In this document: positions 47,202-55,576 of the stretch, piece by piece
Position numbering within the stretch: the stretch's first letter is position 1
Layout of the letters: every line of letters begins with the position of its first letter
NCBI RefSeq assembly: GCF_003013715.1
Contig: NC_072813.1
Span: 434,001-498,000, forward strand
From: Candidozyma auris
Lineage: Eukaryota; Ascomycota; Pichiomycetes; Serinales; Metschnikowiaceae
DNA: 64,000 bases
Direction of reading: 5' to 3'
Position numbers and translations under genes: made by a program
The notes under the pieces: model-generated
What the model saw: the letters and a program-made list of their open reading frames with translations, nothing else
Told to the model about the DNA's origin: nothing
The model's database searches: none

Positions 47202-48172
47202 ATGGCTTTGATCAACAGAATTGTCACCAGAGCTGCTCGTCCAGCCTTCTTGGCTGCTCGTAATCCGTATGTGAGAATCTCAAACATCAAGAATCCCCAG
47301 CTGAATTGATAAGTGAAGGTGAATGGCAACCACCGAGACAACTGAGCCCCAAATGTTGAAGGTATATTCCTATGAATTGGAATCCACAAATGACATTTTC
47401 AGCTTGCTTCGAAAATATGATTGACCAGATCCAAAGCTTCTACGTGAAATAGCTCCATGATTGCCTTGTGAAGATAACTAGAACCAATTGAAGCATTCAA
47501 ATTCAGTGTCCCCAATATACAAGCAATATACTAACAAGCAGCATTGGTGTGCGTTGTTTGTCTACCCCAGTGGAGCCAAAGGAAAAAGCCCACTCCATCG
47601 TGGACGCCTTACCTGGCAACAACCTCATTTCTAAGACTGGTATCTTAGCTACATCTGCCGCCGCCACCATCTACGGTATCTCCAACGAATTGATTGTGTT
47701 GCATGACGAGACCATTTTGGTTGTCACATTCTCCACTTTTGTGGCTCTTTGCGCCAAGTTTGTTGCTCCATTGTACACCGAGTGGGCCGACGGCGAGATC
47801 AAGAAGGTCAACGACCTTTTAAACGAATCGAAGAACAAACACGTCACTGCTGTCAAGGGCAGAATCGAGTCCGTTTCTCAATTGAAGGATGTTGTTTCCA
47901 CCACAAAGCAGTTGTTTGACATTTCTAGAGAAACTGCCAAGTTGGAAGCTGAAACCTTTGAGTTGAAGCAGAAGCTTGCTGTTGCCAACGAGGCTAAGGC
48001 CACCTTGGACTCCTGGGTCAGATTTGAGCAGCAGCAGAGACAATTGGAGCAAGAACAGTTGATCAAATCCGTCTTGGATAAGGTCAACAAGGAGGTTGAA
48101 AACCCCAAGTTCCAGGACAAGGTATTGGCCGAAGCTGTTGCTGAGGTTGAGAAGGTTTTCTCCAAGGCATAA
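47202..48172 (+). CDS. ATP4: ATP synthase F0 subunit b (Atp4), two exons
   Basis: Exon 1 is 47202-47266 and exon 2 47542-48172. Spliced, they encode 231 residues. The N-terminal MALINRIVTRAARPAFLAAR is an amphipathic mitochondrial presequence, and maturation probably occurs near CLSTP. Two membrane segments follow (ILATSAAATIYGISNELIVL and the next 20 residues), then a long peripheral-stalk helix ending EVEKVFSKA. It matches yeast Atp4 (244) along its whole length. It anchors the stator of F1Fo-ATP synthase. The intron separates the presequence from the mature protein. The unspliced frame lacks an ATG at the front of exon 2, so the intron is needed. Confidence 0.97.
47267..47541 (+). other. 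ATP4 intron (275 nt)
   Basis: Donor GTATGT, branch TACTAAC (47529-47535), acceptor CAG only six bases after the branch heptamer (AAGCAG). It joins AAT-CC to C, restoring the frame NPIGVRCLSTP. No box C/D snoRNA motif pair was recognised inside it. Confidence 0.95.
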
Positions 48173-48231
48173 TTATTGAACTAAGTTTACGTAGAACGAC
48201 TTACAATGACCAGAAAAAGTATATTCATACA

Positions 48232-49509
48232 TCACACTGTACAACGTAGAGCCTGTTGGGCAGGTGTCCAAATGTGAAGCGAGTTGTCGTCTGCGACGCT
48301 GGCCACCATCCAGTCTTCATGCAAAGACCAGTCAAAGTCGTTGACGCCTAGCATATGTCCTTCGTGGCTGAAGCGTAGGCCATTGCAGCGTTCAAAACAC
48401 CCTAAATCGTGTATCTTGACCAGTTTGTCGGAAGATGAACTTCCCAAAACACTAGCAAACTTAGGGTGCCATCTCACTTGAGTAATTGCTTCAGAATGTG
48501 GCTGAAATGAACAAACGCTGCTATTCTCACTCAATGTACGAACGTCGAAGATTCCGATGCTGCCATCACTATGACCCGAGGCTATACTGTAGCTATCTTG
48601 ATTCACTGAAATTGAATTGCATGCTACATTTGAATTATGAACAGCAACAGCATCTGGGCTTTCTAGTCTTATGTCGAATAGTTTGAGGTTTCCCGCATCA
48701 TCAGCGGATAGGAAAATGGAATCATGATTAGGTATCCATTCGATATCATTGATTCCTACACTTGTATCATAATGACGCCTGGCCCCGATAGACGTATCAT
48801 CCTGATTTTTGTAGTCAGATTTGATATCAAATAAGTTGATGACTCCATCCATATTACCAGAGACAATGACACCTTCTCTCTGCCTGTTCCAATCGAATGC
48901 AAAAATATCTCCACTATAGGTCCTATTCTTATTAATCAAGCGAAGCTGAGGTTCATTAATTTCATTTTCAGTTCCTAACGTTTTTATACTTGAGTGTTTC
49001 GTTCTATTGTAAACCACCATGTTCCCCATGTTATTTGAGCTCGCAATCACGTCTGGATTCTGCGGCATGTAGCGAAGCTTGTTGACATCTCCCAAGTGGT
49101 TAATGGACTGCAAGCTCCTGATTTTGTTCTTCGACACAGCCGGGAGCTCAAACTCTTGTTTCTCTGAATTATAGTTTAGCAGATCCATGTTCACGCTTTT
49201 GTTCAAATCACGGTAGTAAGGTAGCCTCCAGAAGGATATTACGTCAGTACCCTGACCCAACGTAAAAGTACCAAGCAAAAGCCTTTGGTACACTAGTTGC
49301 AGTTGAATGTCTTTCGGGTTTTCCGAAGATGCGGTTTCCAAATCAGGGAAGAATTGCACCGTTAATGACGGCCATAATAAAGAGTTCGTGGAAACATAGT
49401 CATACAAATAAGGGCTGTTTTTCTTCCACACCCTATACCGGTGCTGACTGGCCTGATCTATGGCACTATGCTCCTCGACATCGGGGTTGACGTGTTCATC
49501 AGCATGCAT
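48232..49509 (-). CDS. MSI1: CAF-1 small subunit / RbAp48-like WD40 protein Msi1
   Basis: The 425-residue WD40 protein has the histone H4-binding N-terminal helix (RYRVWKKNSPYLYDYVSTNS, then LLWPSLTVQFFPDLE) and seven repeats. Diagnostic repeat ends are NDIEWIPNHDSIFLSADDAG, VRWHPKFASVLGSSSSDKLV and HMLGVNDFDWSLHEDWMVAS, followed by VADDNSLHIWTP. Among the yeast RbAp48 relatives, the VQFFPDLE and RTKH motifs fit Msi1/Cac3 better than Hat2. CAF-1 deposits H3-H4 behind replication forks; Msi1 also dampens Ras/PKA signalling. It converges on ATP4 with a 59-bp gap. Confidence 0.88.
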   Translation of the reverse strand: MHADEHVNPDVEEHSAIDQASQHRYRVWKKNSPYLYDYVSTNSLLWPSLTVQFFPDLETASSENPKDIQLQLVYQRLLLGTFTLGQGTDVISFWRLPYYRDLNKSVNMDLLNYNSEKQEFELPAVSKNKIRSLQSINHLGDVNKLRYMPQNPDVIASSNNMGNMVVYNRTKHSSIKTLGTENEINEPQLRLINKNRTYSGDIFAFDWNRQREGVIVSGNMDGVINLFDIKSDYKNQDDTSIGARRHYDTSVGINDIEWIPNHDSIFLSADDAGNLKLFDIRLESPDAVAVHNSNVACNSISVNQDSYSIASGHSDGSIGIFDVRTLSENSSVCSFQPHSEAITQVRWHPKFASVLGSSSSDKLVKIHDLGCFERCNGLRFSHEGHMLGVNDFDWSLHEDWMVASVADDNSLHIWTPAQQALRCTV

Positions 49510-49695
49510 TATGGTGGAGTTGTGGATGTTTCACTTGATGTTCTTAGTACCATTCGCGATACGCGTTGCAAGCGTGTTACTGATACCAGGCTCTCTCACG
49601 TACAGTAGATGGTTTGAAATACTTAAATTATTTACACTGAATTTATTCTGAGATCATGACTATTTCTACCTTTGAAAAATCCTGCGAATGAACTG

Positions 49696-50439
49696 TCACG
49701 AGTCGGTACCTTTGATGCCTGTGATACTGGATAGGGACTCGGACCGCTTGGCCTCTACGGTGAAGCCACTGACGACCTCTGTAAACTCCTTGTTAAATTT
49801 TGATGCTGTGTGGTCGAGAAAACTTGTAAGTTCTCCCATCACATGATTGAGCTGGTCCTCAGTGATGATATTGTTCTTCTTCTCGTCCTCGTCTAAAACC
49901 GACTTCTTCTTCTCTTGGCCACTCAAGTCACTAAGGATCTGATTGAGCTTGATGAGTTCGTAGTAATTATCATATATTATAGACTTTTTCTCTGAATCGT
50001 GAAAGTTAAGCTTTCCACTTGCCTGATTGCGAATTCTCAAAAGCTCTGTTACAGTGGCACTTTTGATGAAGGCATCGATTTCCTCGGGACTATTGAGCTC
50101 TCTCGCCTGCGAAACTTGCTCTTTTGCTTCACTCTCGTCTGTTCCTGTCAGCCTAAATCTCTCCTTGTCTCCCTCTGGTTCTGCACTCGATGCTTTCAGA
50201 TCATCTTCATGATTTAATTTATAGAAATCTTGAAGAGCTTTTCTTCTTGATGACACTTTTCTCGCCGAACCTCCAAATGTTGGTGTACCAGGCGCTGAGG
50301 GAGACGATCCAGGAACTGAACTTGATATCGACTGCGTGCTTATACGAGGCAGCCTGGACGCCAATTGCGGGTCCCGATCATCATGCCCCTGAGGTCGTTT
50401 TTTATACGAAAGAATCGGCGTTGAAGACCCCAGTGACAT
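49696..50439 (-). CDS. VPS51: GARP complex subunit Vps51
   Basis: The 247-residue protein has a Ser/Pro-rich N-terminus followed by SSRRKALQDFYKLN, the Tlg1-binding-type motif seen at the start of fungal Vps51. A coiled-coil region containing SPEEIDAFIKSATVTELLRI and SEKKSIIYDNYYELIKLNQI follows. Vps51 links the GARP tether (Vps52/53/54) to the t-SNARE Tlg1 for endosome-to-Golgi retrograde traffic. It is longer than the S. cerevisiae protein (164) mainly by its N-terminal extension. It is divergent from EFM4 with only 109 bp between ATGs. Confidence 0.85.
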   Translation of the reverse strand: MSLGSSTPILSYKKRPQGHDDRDPQLASRLPRISTQSISSSVPGSSPSAPGTPTFGGSARKVSSRRKALQDFYKLNHEDDLKASSAEPEGDKERFRLTGTDESEAKEQVSQARELNSPEEIDAFIKSATVTELLRIRNQASGKLNFHDSEKKSIIYDNYYELIKLNQILSDLSGQEKKKSVLDEDEKKNNIITEDQLNHVMGELTSFLDHTASKFNKEFTEVVSGFTVEAKRSESLSSITGIKGTDS

Positions 50440-50548
50440 TGTATTACTATGCTTAAGTAGATGATGCTAGATGTCTGAGCATTATATAAACAACTATCAT
50501 CAACATTTACACAGGACACAATTTTACCATATCACCCTGGTTGAATAA

Positions 50549-51329
50549 ATGTCCGAAGAAATTAGGCTCAACGACTCCAAACTTGGAACCAAGGAATAGT
50601 ATGTAATCATAAGGTGTAAGCATGGCTCATACTAACCTTAGTTGGGATGAATTCTACAAAAAAGAGATTGAAAATTTTAACGAGAACGATGAGGATACCG
50701 GAGAGAATTGGTTCGATGACTCTGACGCTGAAAGGCGAGTTATAAAATTCTTTATCGACTTAATTGAAGCAGATCATTTCGGGGATGCAAAGGAGCTTAG
50801 CATATTGGATCTCGGCACGGGAAACGGCCATTTCCTCTTTGAACTCAATCAAGAGGTCTGTGATCAAGATGTTGCAGTCTCCTTGTTGAATACTGGTATT
50901 GACTATTCACCACAATCTATTAACTTTGCTAAAACTATAGCAGAAAAGAAGTACTCAGACAAGTCATACAACTTCGAGGAGGTTAATTTTATAAGTAGGG
51001 ACTGCAAGTATCTCGAGGAGAATGCTGGCAAGTTTGACGTGATCTTCGATAAGGGTACCCTCGACGCAATAGCTCTCAATAATGATCCAGTGAAAGGCTT
51101 CAATGGAAAAATAGGCGTCGAAGTGTACCCTCTCCAAGTTATCAAGTTGATGAAGCCCGGATCCCTTCTCATCATCACCTCATGCAATTTCACCGAAGAT
51201 GAGCTTACAAGAGTCATCACTCTGAGCCAAGACCGCTTGAGCGTTCAACAAAAAGTTGAGTACCCCTCATTCCAGTTCGGGGGTCACAAGGGCTCGGCAA
51301 TCTGTACCATAGCGTTTGTAAAAAAGTAA
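50549..51329 (+). CDS. EFM4: eEF1A lysine methyltransferase Efm4 (See1), two exons
   Basis: Exon 1 (50549-50598) and exon 2 (50642-51329) are separated by a 43-nt intron. The spliced protein (245 residues) begins MSEEIRLNDSKLGTKEYWDE, restoring the family motif KLGTKEYWD. The SAM-binding motif I LDLGTGNGHFLFEL, the post-I/II segment VIFDKGTLDAIAL and the Efm4 C-terminus FQFGGHKGSAICTIAFVKK are present. It methylates a lysine of translation elongation factor eEF1A. An unspliced reading would start at the ATG at 50622, which lies inside the intron, and lose the conserved N-terminus. It converges on YRB2 with 29 bp between stops. Confidence 0.96.
50599..50641 (+). other. EFM4 intron (43 nt)
   Basis: Donor GTATGT, branch TACTAAC (50630-50636), acceptor TAG five bases later (CTTAG). 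Its 43 nt is very short even for yeasts. Splicing joins TA to T, giving the Tyr of KEYWDEF. Confidence 0.95.
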
Positions 51330-51358
51330 TAGACTGAAGCATGTATTGAAATCTTCGT

Positions 51359-52369
51359 CTACTTTGTCATGTCCTCTTGAAGACCCTTAATCTTGCTTAC
51401 CAATTCCTCCCTGGTAGCCTCATTGGCAAACTTAAGAAGGTACTGGACTACTTTGCCATCGTTGACAGAGTTCAATCTGAGGAACTTGCCAGGTGACAAG
51501 CTTGCCTCTAATCCCTTGAGTAGTTCGGTCTCTGGCGTGATCTTGTAATTCAAGACAACACGCAAAAGTCCTTGTGACCTCATGACTATACGAACTTCCT
51601 TGGGGTCCAGCTTTGATTTGTTCAAATGTAGAGGACCAACGCCACGCTCTTTCCAGCCTTCTTTGATGTTCGCAAGATCAAGTTCAAACACCTTCACTTT
51701 GGCAGAATAGACAGACACTTCGTTCTCCTCACCTGTGGTGATTTCTTTCTCCTCCAAATCGACCTGTTTATACTGTTGAGACAGCTTAGGTCTAGAGTCG
51801 TCAACGCTGTCCTCCGCATTAGCCTGAGGTTCTGGACTATCAAGAAAAGACGGCTTCTGTAAAGCTTGCTGAAAAGCATTACCGAACTTAGACTTTGATC
51901 CAAACAGCAGGTTAGACCCAAACACGCCCGTGGTGGACCTCTCCTCAGAGGATGCGAAAACGTCTGGCTTTGCGGTAGATTTTTTGAAGGCGTTCGCAAA
52001 TGAACTCTTGGAGCCGAACGCTGGAGTAGTATCCTTGGATGTAGCGTCATTATCTGTCAGGGCCTCCTTTTCGGAGGTCTCAGCTGACTCCTCCTTGCCA
52101 TTGCGGTCATCATCAGTATCGTCATTACCTTTAGCTTCACTTCCCTCGGGTTGCGTTTTTTTTGCATCTTTTTCGACCGAATTCTCGTCACTCTTACCAT
52201 TTTCTGTACTGATCTCCTCCTTCTTATCATTCGTTTCTCCCTCCGTAGTTACGCTAGTGTCAACTTTTTCATCAGATTTCTCGGTAGTCGACTCTGATTC
52301 AACCTTTGCCCTTTTAGTCTCGGCCACGGCGTCAGAATCCAATTTTCTTTTAAGTGTCTCCTCAGTCAT
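51359..52369 (-). CDS. YRB2: Ran-binding protein Yrb2
   Basis: The 336-residue protein has a basic N-terminal cluster, an acidic/Ser/Thr-rich stretch, FG-type repeats (AFGSKSSFANAF, VFGSNLLFGSKSKFGNAF) and a C-terminal Ran-binding domain. The Ran-binding domain runs from about residue 200, with EVSVYSAKVKVFEL and WKERGVGPLHLNK. Yrb2/RanBP3 is a nuclear RanGTP-binding cofactor that promotes Crm1-dependent export. Length matches S. cerevisiae Yrb2 (327). The cytosolic paralogue Yrb1 lacks the FG region, which excludes it. Confidence 0.95.
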   Translation of the reverse strand: MTEETLKRKLDSDAVAETKRAKVESESTTEKSDEKVDTSVTTEGETNDKKEEISTENGKSDENSVEKDAKKTQPEGSEAKGNDDTDDDRNGKEESAETSEKEALTDNDATSKDTTPAFGSKSSFANAFKKSTAKPDVFASSEERSTTGVFGSNLLFGSKSKFGNAFQQALQKPSFLDSPEPQANAEDSVDDSRPKLSQQYKQVDLEEKEITTGEENEVSVYSAKVKVFELDLANIKEGWKERGVGPLHLNKSKLDPKEVRIVMRSQGLLRVVLNYKITPETELLKGLEASLSPGKFLRLNSVNDGKVVQYLLKFANEATREELVSKIKGLQEDMTK

Positions 52370-52672
52370 GAGATAAGGTTCTAGTTGTTACTGTGCTTTC
52401 TCATCATAATCGATTTTGGCGCACCAAAATGCACACCACCAATAATAACATAAGGAGACAACACCTGAATTAACGGAACTGACGGGAACATATGTCTTCA
52501 TATGGATCTTCAGTTTCATCGTCATTCTCGAAGACCAAATTTTACAAAAGTGTCTCGTTTAATTCGCCGTTTGCAAGAACTTTAGTTATGCCCTACTTGG
52601 AACTGTACTGAAGTTCGAGCGCGTTTAAATACTATCCTAGAACATAATATCAGAGCTTGTTATACGACGAAA
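52370..52672. other. Intergenic region: divergent promoters of YRB2 and the 56-residue protein
   Basis: 303 bp with no gene and no element I recognise with confidence. Confidence 0.5.
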
Positions 52673-52895
52673 ATGTCTGAAAATAATGTATGTATTGCAT
52701 TTATTTTCCTAATTATACGATAACTCTAACACAATCAAGAAGGAACTTGATGATTTACGCAAGCTTAGATCTGTGCTTGCAGCAGTCAAACAAACTGTTG
52801 ATGACATCAAGCGGGATATCCAAACAGCAGTTGACAACAAAGACGCAACAAGCGAGGAGTTGGGAAAACTCGAAGCTGTGATTAAGAAGATCTAA
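52673..52895 (+). CDS. Predicted 56-residue coiled-coil microprotein, two exons
   Basis: Exon 1 (52673-52687, MSENN) and exon 2 (52740-52895) give a 56-residue, highly charged, helical protein: MSENNKELDDLRKLRSVLAA to the end GKLEAVIKKI. Heptad-like Leu/Val/Ile spacing suggests a coiled coil. The donor is GTATGT; the branch is CTCTAAC and the acceptor AAG. An AAG-AAG tandem acceptor means one Lys may be included or skipped, both in frame. Its size and composition recall small DASH/kinetochore or SNARE-associated subunits, but I do not recognise a family. An overlapping frame (52690-52881) is a shadow. Splice signals match the other introns in the window, which is the main support. Confidence 0.6.
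52688..52739 (+). other. Intron of the 56-residue protein gene (52 nt)
   Basis: Donor GTATGT, branch-like CTCTAAC (52724-52730), acceptor AAG nine bases later. A second AAG three bases on is an in-frame alternative. Confidence 0.6.
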
Positions 52896-53196
52896 TGAAA
52901 AGTAAGCTAAAATTGAGCTAGATCCCTTCGAGCTACGCACCCTTGAGATGTTTCCCATGTATTACGGCCACTAACTGAAACGAGTTTTGAGACGAATGCA
53001 CTACACTTGGTTTCGGTCTGGCCGGAAAAGAGTCAATCATTATCTTAAATCACCTTTGACCCTGATTGTTGTGACCTTAATCTCTCTTGTTGACACCTAC
53101 TGCATATAGACAGGACATCACTAATACAGCCCTACCTTCATCATTACTCTCCAACGCCGACACTGCCCAACCCCAACATCCAATATAACCCCAGAA
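52896..53196. other. Intergenic region: PSH1 promoter
   Basis: 301 bp; nothing beyond ordinary promoter-like sequence is seen. Confidence 0.5.
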
Positions 53197-54168
53197 ATGT
53201 CGGTTTATTATGATGACGCACGGGTGTGGGCGAATATTGATGTCGAACTCAAAGACCAACTTATCCTCAATATTGTCTCATCGTTGGAGTGTCTGATTTG
53301 CTCTGAGGTGATGCACGTTCCCTTTCTCGCATCTTGTGGCCACACTTTCTGCTACAACTGTCTAAATGCCTGGTTCGAAACGAAAATCAACTGCCCAACG
53401 TGCAGGGCAGAGCTTGAACAGCCACCGGTGCTCAATATTCAGCTCAAAGACATAAGCAAGCGCATCACTGATATAATAATAGAGACGATGGAAGACAACC
53501 ATCATAAGGAGCTGCTCGAAGCTGCGCGAAAATCCGTTCTAGACGATTTTGAAGAGTCAAAAAAGAAAACCTCGCTCTTCGGAGATGCTTTCAACAGTGC
53601 ATTAACACTCGTGGACAATTCTGACGGGGTCCCCAGATGTGGCAACTGCCATTGGGAAGCACACGGCAGTACATGCCTTCATTGTGGAGCGAGGTTCAGA
53701 ACACCCAGGAACGATCTGTATTATGATTCTGAAGATGGAGATGCCTACAACGAAGACAGGGAGGAGATTGAACTTTATGGAGAGGAAAACGATGCATACG
53801 ATTCGGAGGATAGTTTTGTAGACTCGCGGGGCTTACGTGATATCAACAGGGATAGAGTATCCGATGACGATGGTTTTCTTGATTCAGAAAATGACGTGCA
53901 CAGTGTTAGGAGCGTTGCTTGGTCAGTAGACGACAACGAAGGTTCATTGAATGCGGACGAGATGAATCAGTCAGTAGACTCTCTAGAAAGAGAGTTAGAC
54001 GCCCTTCATGATTCTCCAGACTACTACTATCCAGCATACGAAGGTCTCGGTGAAAATCTCTCTGTGGAGACCATATCATCAGACGATAACAGCGATCATG
54101 GAGAACAAGGTCTACCACGATCTAGACGGAGAAGGATAGTAGACCTGGATCTGGATCTGAACGATTAG
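53197..54168 (+). CDS. PSH1: Psh1-like RING E3 ubiquitin ligase for centromeric histone H3
   Basis: The 323-residue protein has a C3HC4 RING (Cys32, Cys35, Cys47, His49, Cys52, Cys55, Cys66, Cys69) in the order ECLICSEVM...CGHTFCYNCL...CPTC. A second zinc-knuckle-like CGNCHWEAHGSTCLHCGARF (about residues 147-167) follows, then a very acidic tail ending in an RSRRRR cluster. The CxxCHWE...CxxC pair is the hallmark of yeast Psh1, which ubiquitylates mislocalised Cse4/CENP-A. Psh1 in S. cerevisiae is longer (406) because of a longer acidic tail. COX7 lies 213 bp downstream. Confidence 0.88.
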   Translation: MSVYYDDARVWANIDVELKDQLILNIVSSLECLICSEVMHVPFLASCGHTFCYNCLNAWFETKINCPTCRAELEQPPVLNIQLKDISKRITDIIIETMEDNHHKELLEAARKSVLDDFEESKKKTSLFGDAFNSALTLVDNSDGVPRCGNCHWEAHGSTCLHCGARFRTPRNDLYYDSEDGDAYNEDREEIELYGEENDAYDSEDSFVDSRGLRDINRDRVSDDDGFLDSENDVHSVRSVAWSVDDNEGSLNADEMNQSVDSLERELDALHDSPDYYYPAYEGLGENLSVETISSDDNSDHGEQGLPRSRRRRIVDLDLDLND

Positions 54169-54306
54169 CATAGTTCGAGAAGAGTGCTTAACTGATGACT
54201 GCAAATGAGTTTGAGTGCGCGCTGTCTTATTTCACGTCAGCACCATATTCAACACAACAAGAGAATGAAAAGGTCGTGCGAATTACCGAACAATACCTAT
54301 ACTTCG

Positions 54307-54311
54307 ATTGG
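54307..54311 (-). promoter_or_regulatory. CCAAT box, COX7 promoter
   Basis: ATTGG on plus (AACCAATCG on minus) lies 71 bp before the COX7 ATG. It is a candidate HAP-complex site. Confidence 0.3.
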
Positions 54312-54381
54312 TTCAAAAAGTGCGCTGATATTTTCAGATAGCTTCAAAGTACCTTGTTAACAGTACACCATCTTCTTCATC

Positions 54382-54561
54382 ATGGACCCACAAAGAATCA
54401 TTAAGTTGCAAAAGATCTACCAAAACTCTAACCAGAAATTGTGGTTGAGAGGACCACGTTCCAAGGCACTTGTGTACCCATACTACGCTTTGTTCACCGT
54501 ATCCACGGCTGTTCCATTGTACTACCTTGGCAGAGCGCTCTTTGGCATCAAGGCCGAGTAA
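54382..54561 (+). CDS. COX7: Cytochrome c oxidase subunit VII (Cox7)
   Basis: A 59-residue ORF, easy to miss because of its size, encodes MDPQRIIKLQKIYQNSNQKL, then WLRGPRSKALVYPYYALFTV and a second half ending GRALFGIKAE. It matches yeast Cox7 (60 residues) throughout: the VIQLQKIFQ-type N-terminus, the Trp-x-x-x-PRS turn, and one membrane helix (about residues 30-50). It is an inner-membrane subunit of complex IV. It lies between PSH1 and a 1-kb gene-free stretch; an antisense ORF over it is a shadow. Confidence 0.96.
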   Translation: MDPQRIIKLQKIYQNSNQKLWLRGPRSKALVYPYYALFTVSTAVPLYYLGRALFGIKAE

Positions 54562-55576
54562 AATCAATAATGATTGAATAGAAAATGAATGCATTGACGA
54601 AACGCTGTGTAGATTTCCTTCAGTGATTAAAGTCGGAAGAAATGTGATGGAGATAAGCTGGGGGCCATTCATTGCTACCGAAGAGGTCGAACTCACTTAA
54701 AAAAAAAAAGTAGTCTATCATTGCCTTACAATATGGGTGAGTCGATCTTAACAATATGTTTCCATGACTATATTCTTTACCTGTGCTGTTTACTGATATT
54801 ACCCTGACCCTTTCTTTGCAAAACTCGTACCAAAGCTATATTCTCGTAGTCAAATCCGTACTGAGTGAATTATACCACAAGAAGCTTTTGATGTTTATGG
54901 CGATATTGCTAAAAAGGATCCGGTCAATGAAACAGTAGATTCACTACTTTGTTTCAAACTCAACTTTTTAAACACCATCCCGTTAACCACAACTCAAATT
55001 TACAATGATTGAACAATCATGACGAGCTAGGATTAAGCATGATACGAATGGCATTGGAAAACCTGCCTTATTTTCTTGATTTTTAAGTTGCACAATTTCG
55101 CATACTCGTGGAACTAGTATCTTCAGGTGATCACAGAGGTATAGAAAGAGAGAGAGAAGGCAGGGATAATAGCAAGAAGGCCAGCCTAGTCTATAACTAA
55201 TTTTATGGCTTACTTGCCCCCGATCGTTTTTACATCATATATCAACGTTAAGGTGGTAAGTTTCATTCTACCGAGAAACTAATGCATGCGAAAATAGCTG
55301 TTTGTTGGTTGCGAAGTTGGGGAGGAAGATACTTACGTTGCATTGACATAGGGGGCATTGATTTTTGAGCTTGCTTTTTTAATGTCACTGGCACGATGAC
55401 CCTTCCGACCAGAAAAGAACACAAATTACCATTTTAACTTTTGCTTAGCAAGTTCCCCAAAGCCGGCGTTCACAAGCATTACCTGCAACCCAACTTCCAT
55501 CCTCATGCAGTCTTATCAAAAGAATCTGTTTATATTCAAAATTCAAGGCTAATTCACCTATCAACTTGGTCGTGAG
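54562..55576. other. Intergenic region, F-box gene promoter
   Basis: About 1.0 kb. One frame from 54797 to 55012 is open except for a single TGA (54866-54868) and looks somewhat protein-like (YYPDPFFAKLVPKLYSRSQ, then after the TGA AFDVYGDIAKKDPVNETVDS). It has no ATG, splice signal or recognised family, so it is not called as a gene. An A-run lies at 54699-54710. Confidence 0.5.

Noticed and set aside
50622..50641. ATG at 50622 as the start of EFM4
   Set aside because: It lies inside the 43-nt intron; the conserved N-terminus is encoded by the upstream exon at 50549.
51930..52376. 148-codon Ser/Val-rich ORF opposite YRB2
   Set aside because: Shadow of the acidic low-complexity N-terminus of YRB2.
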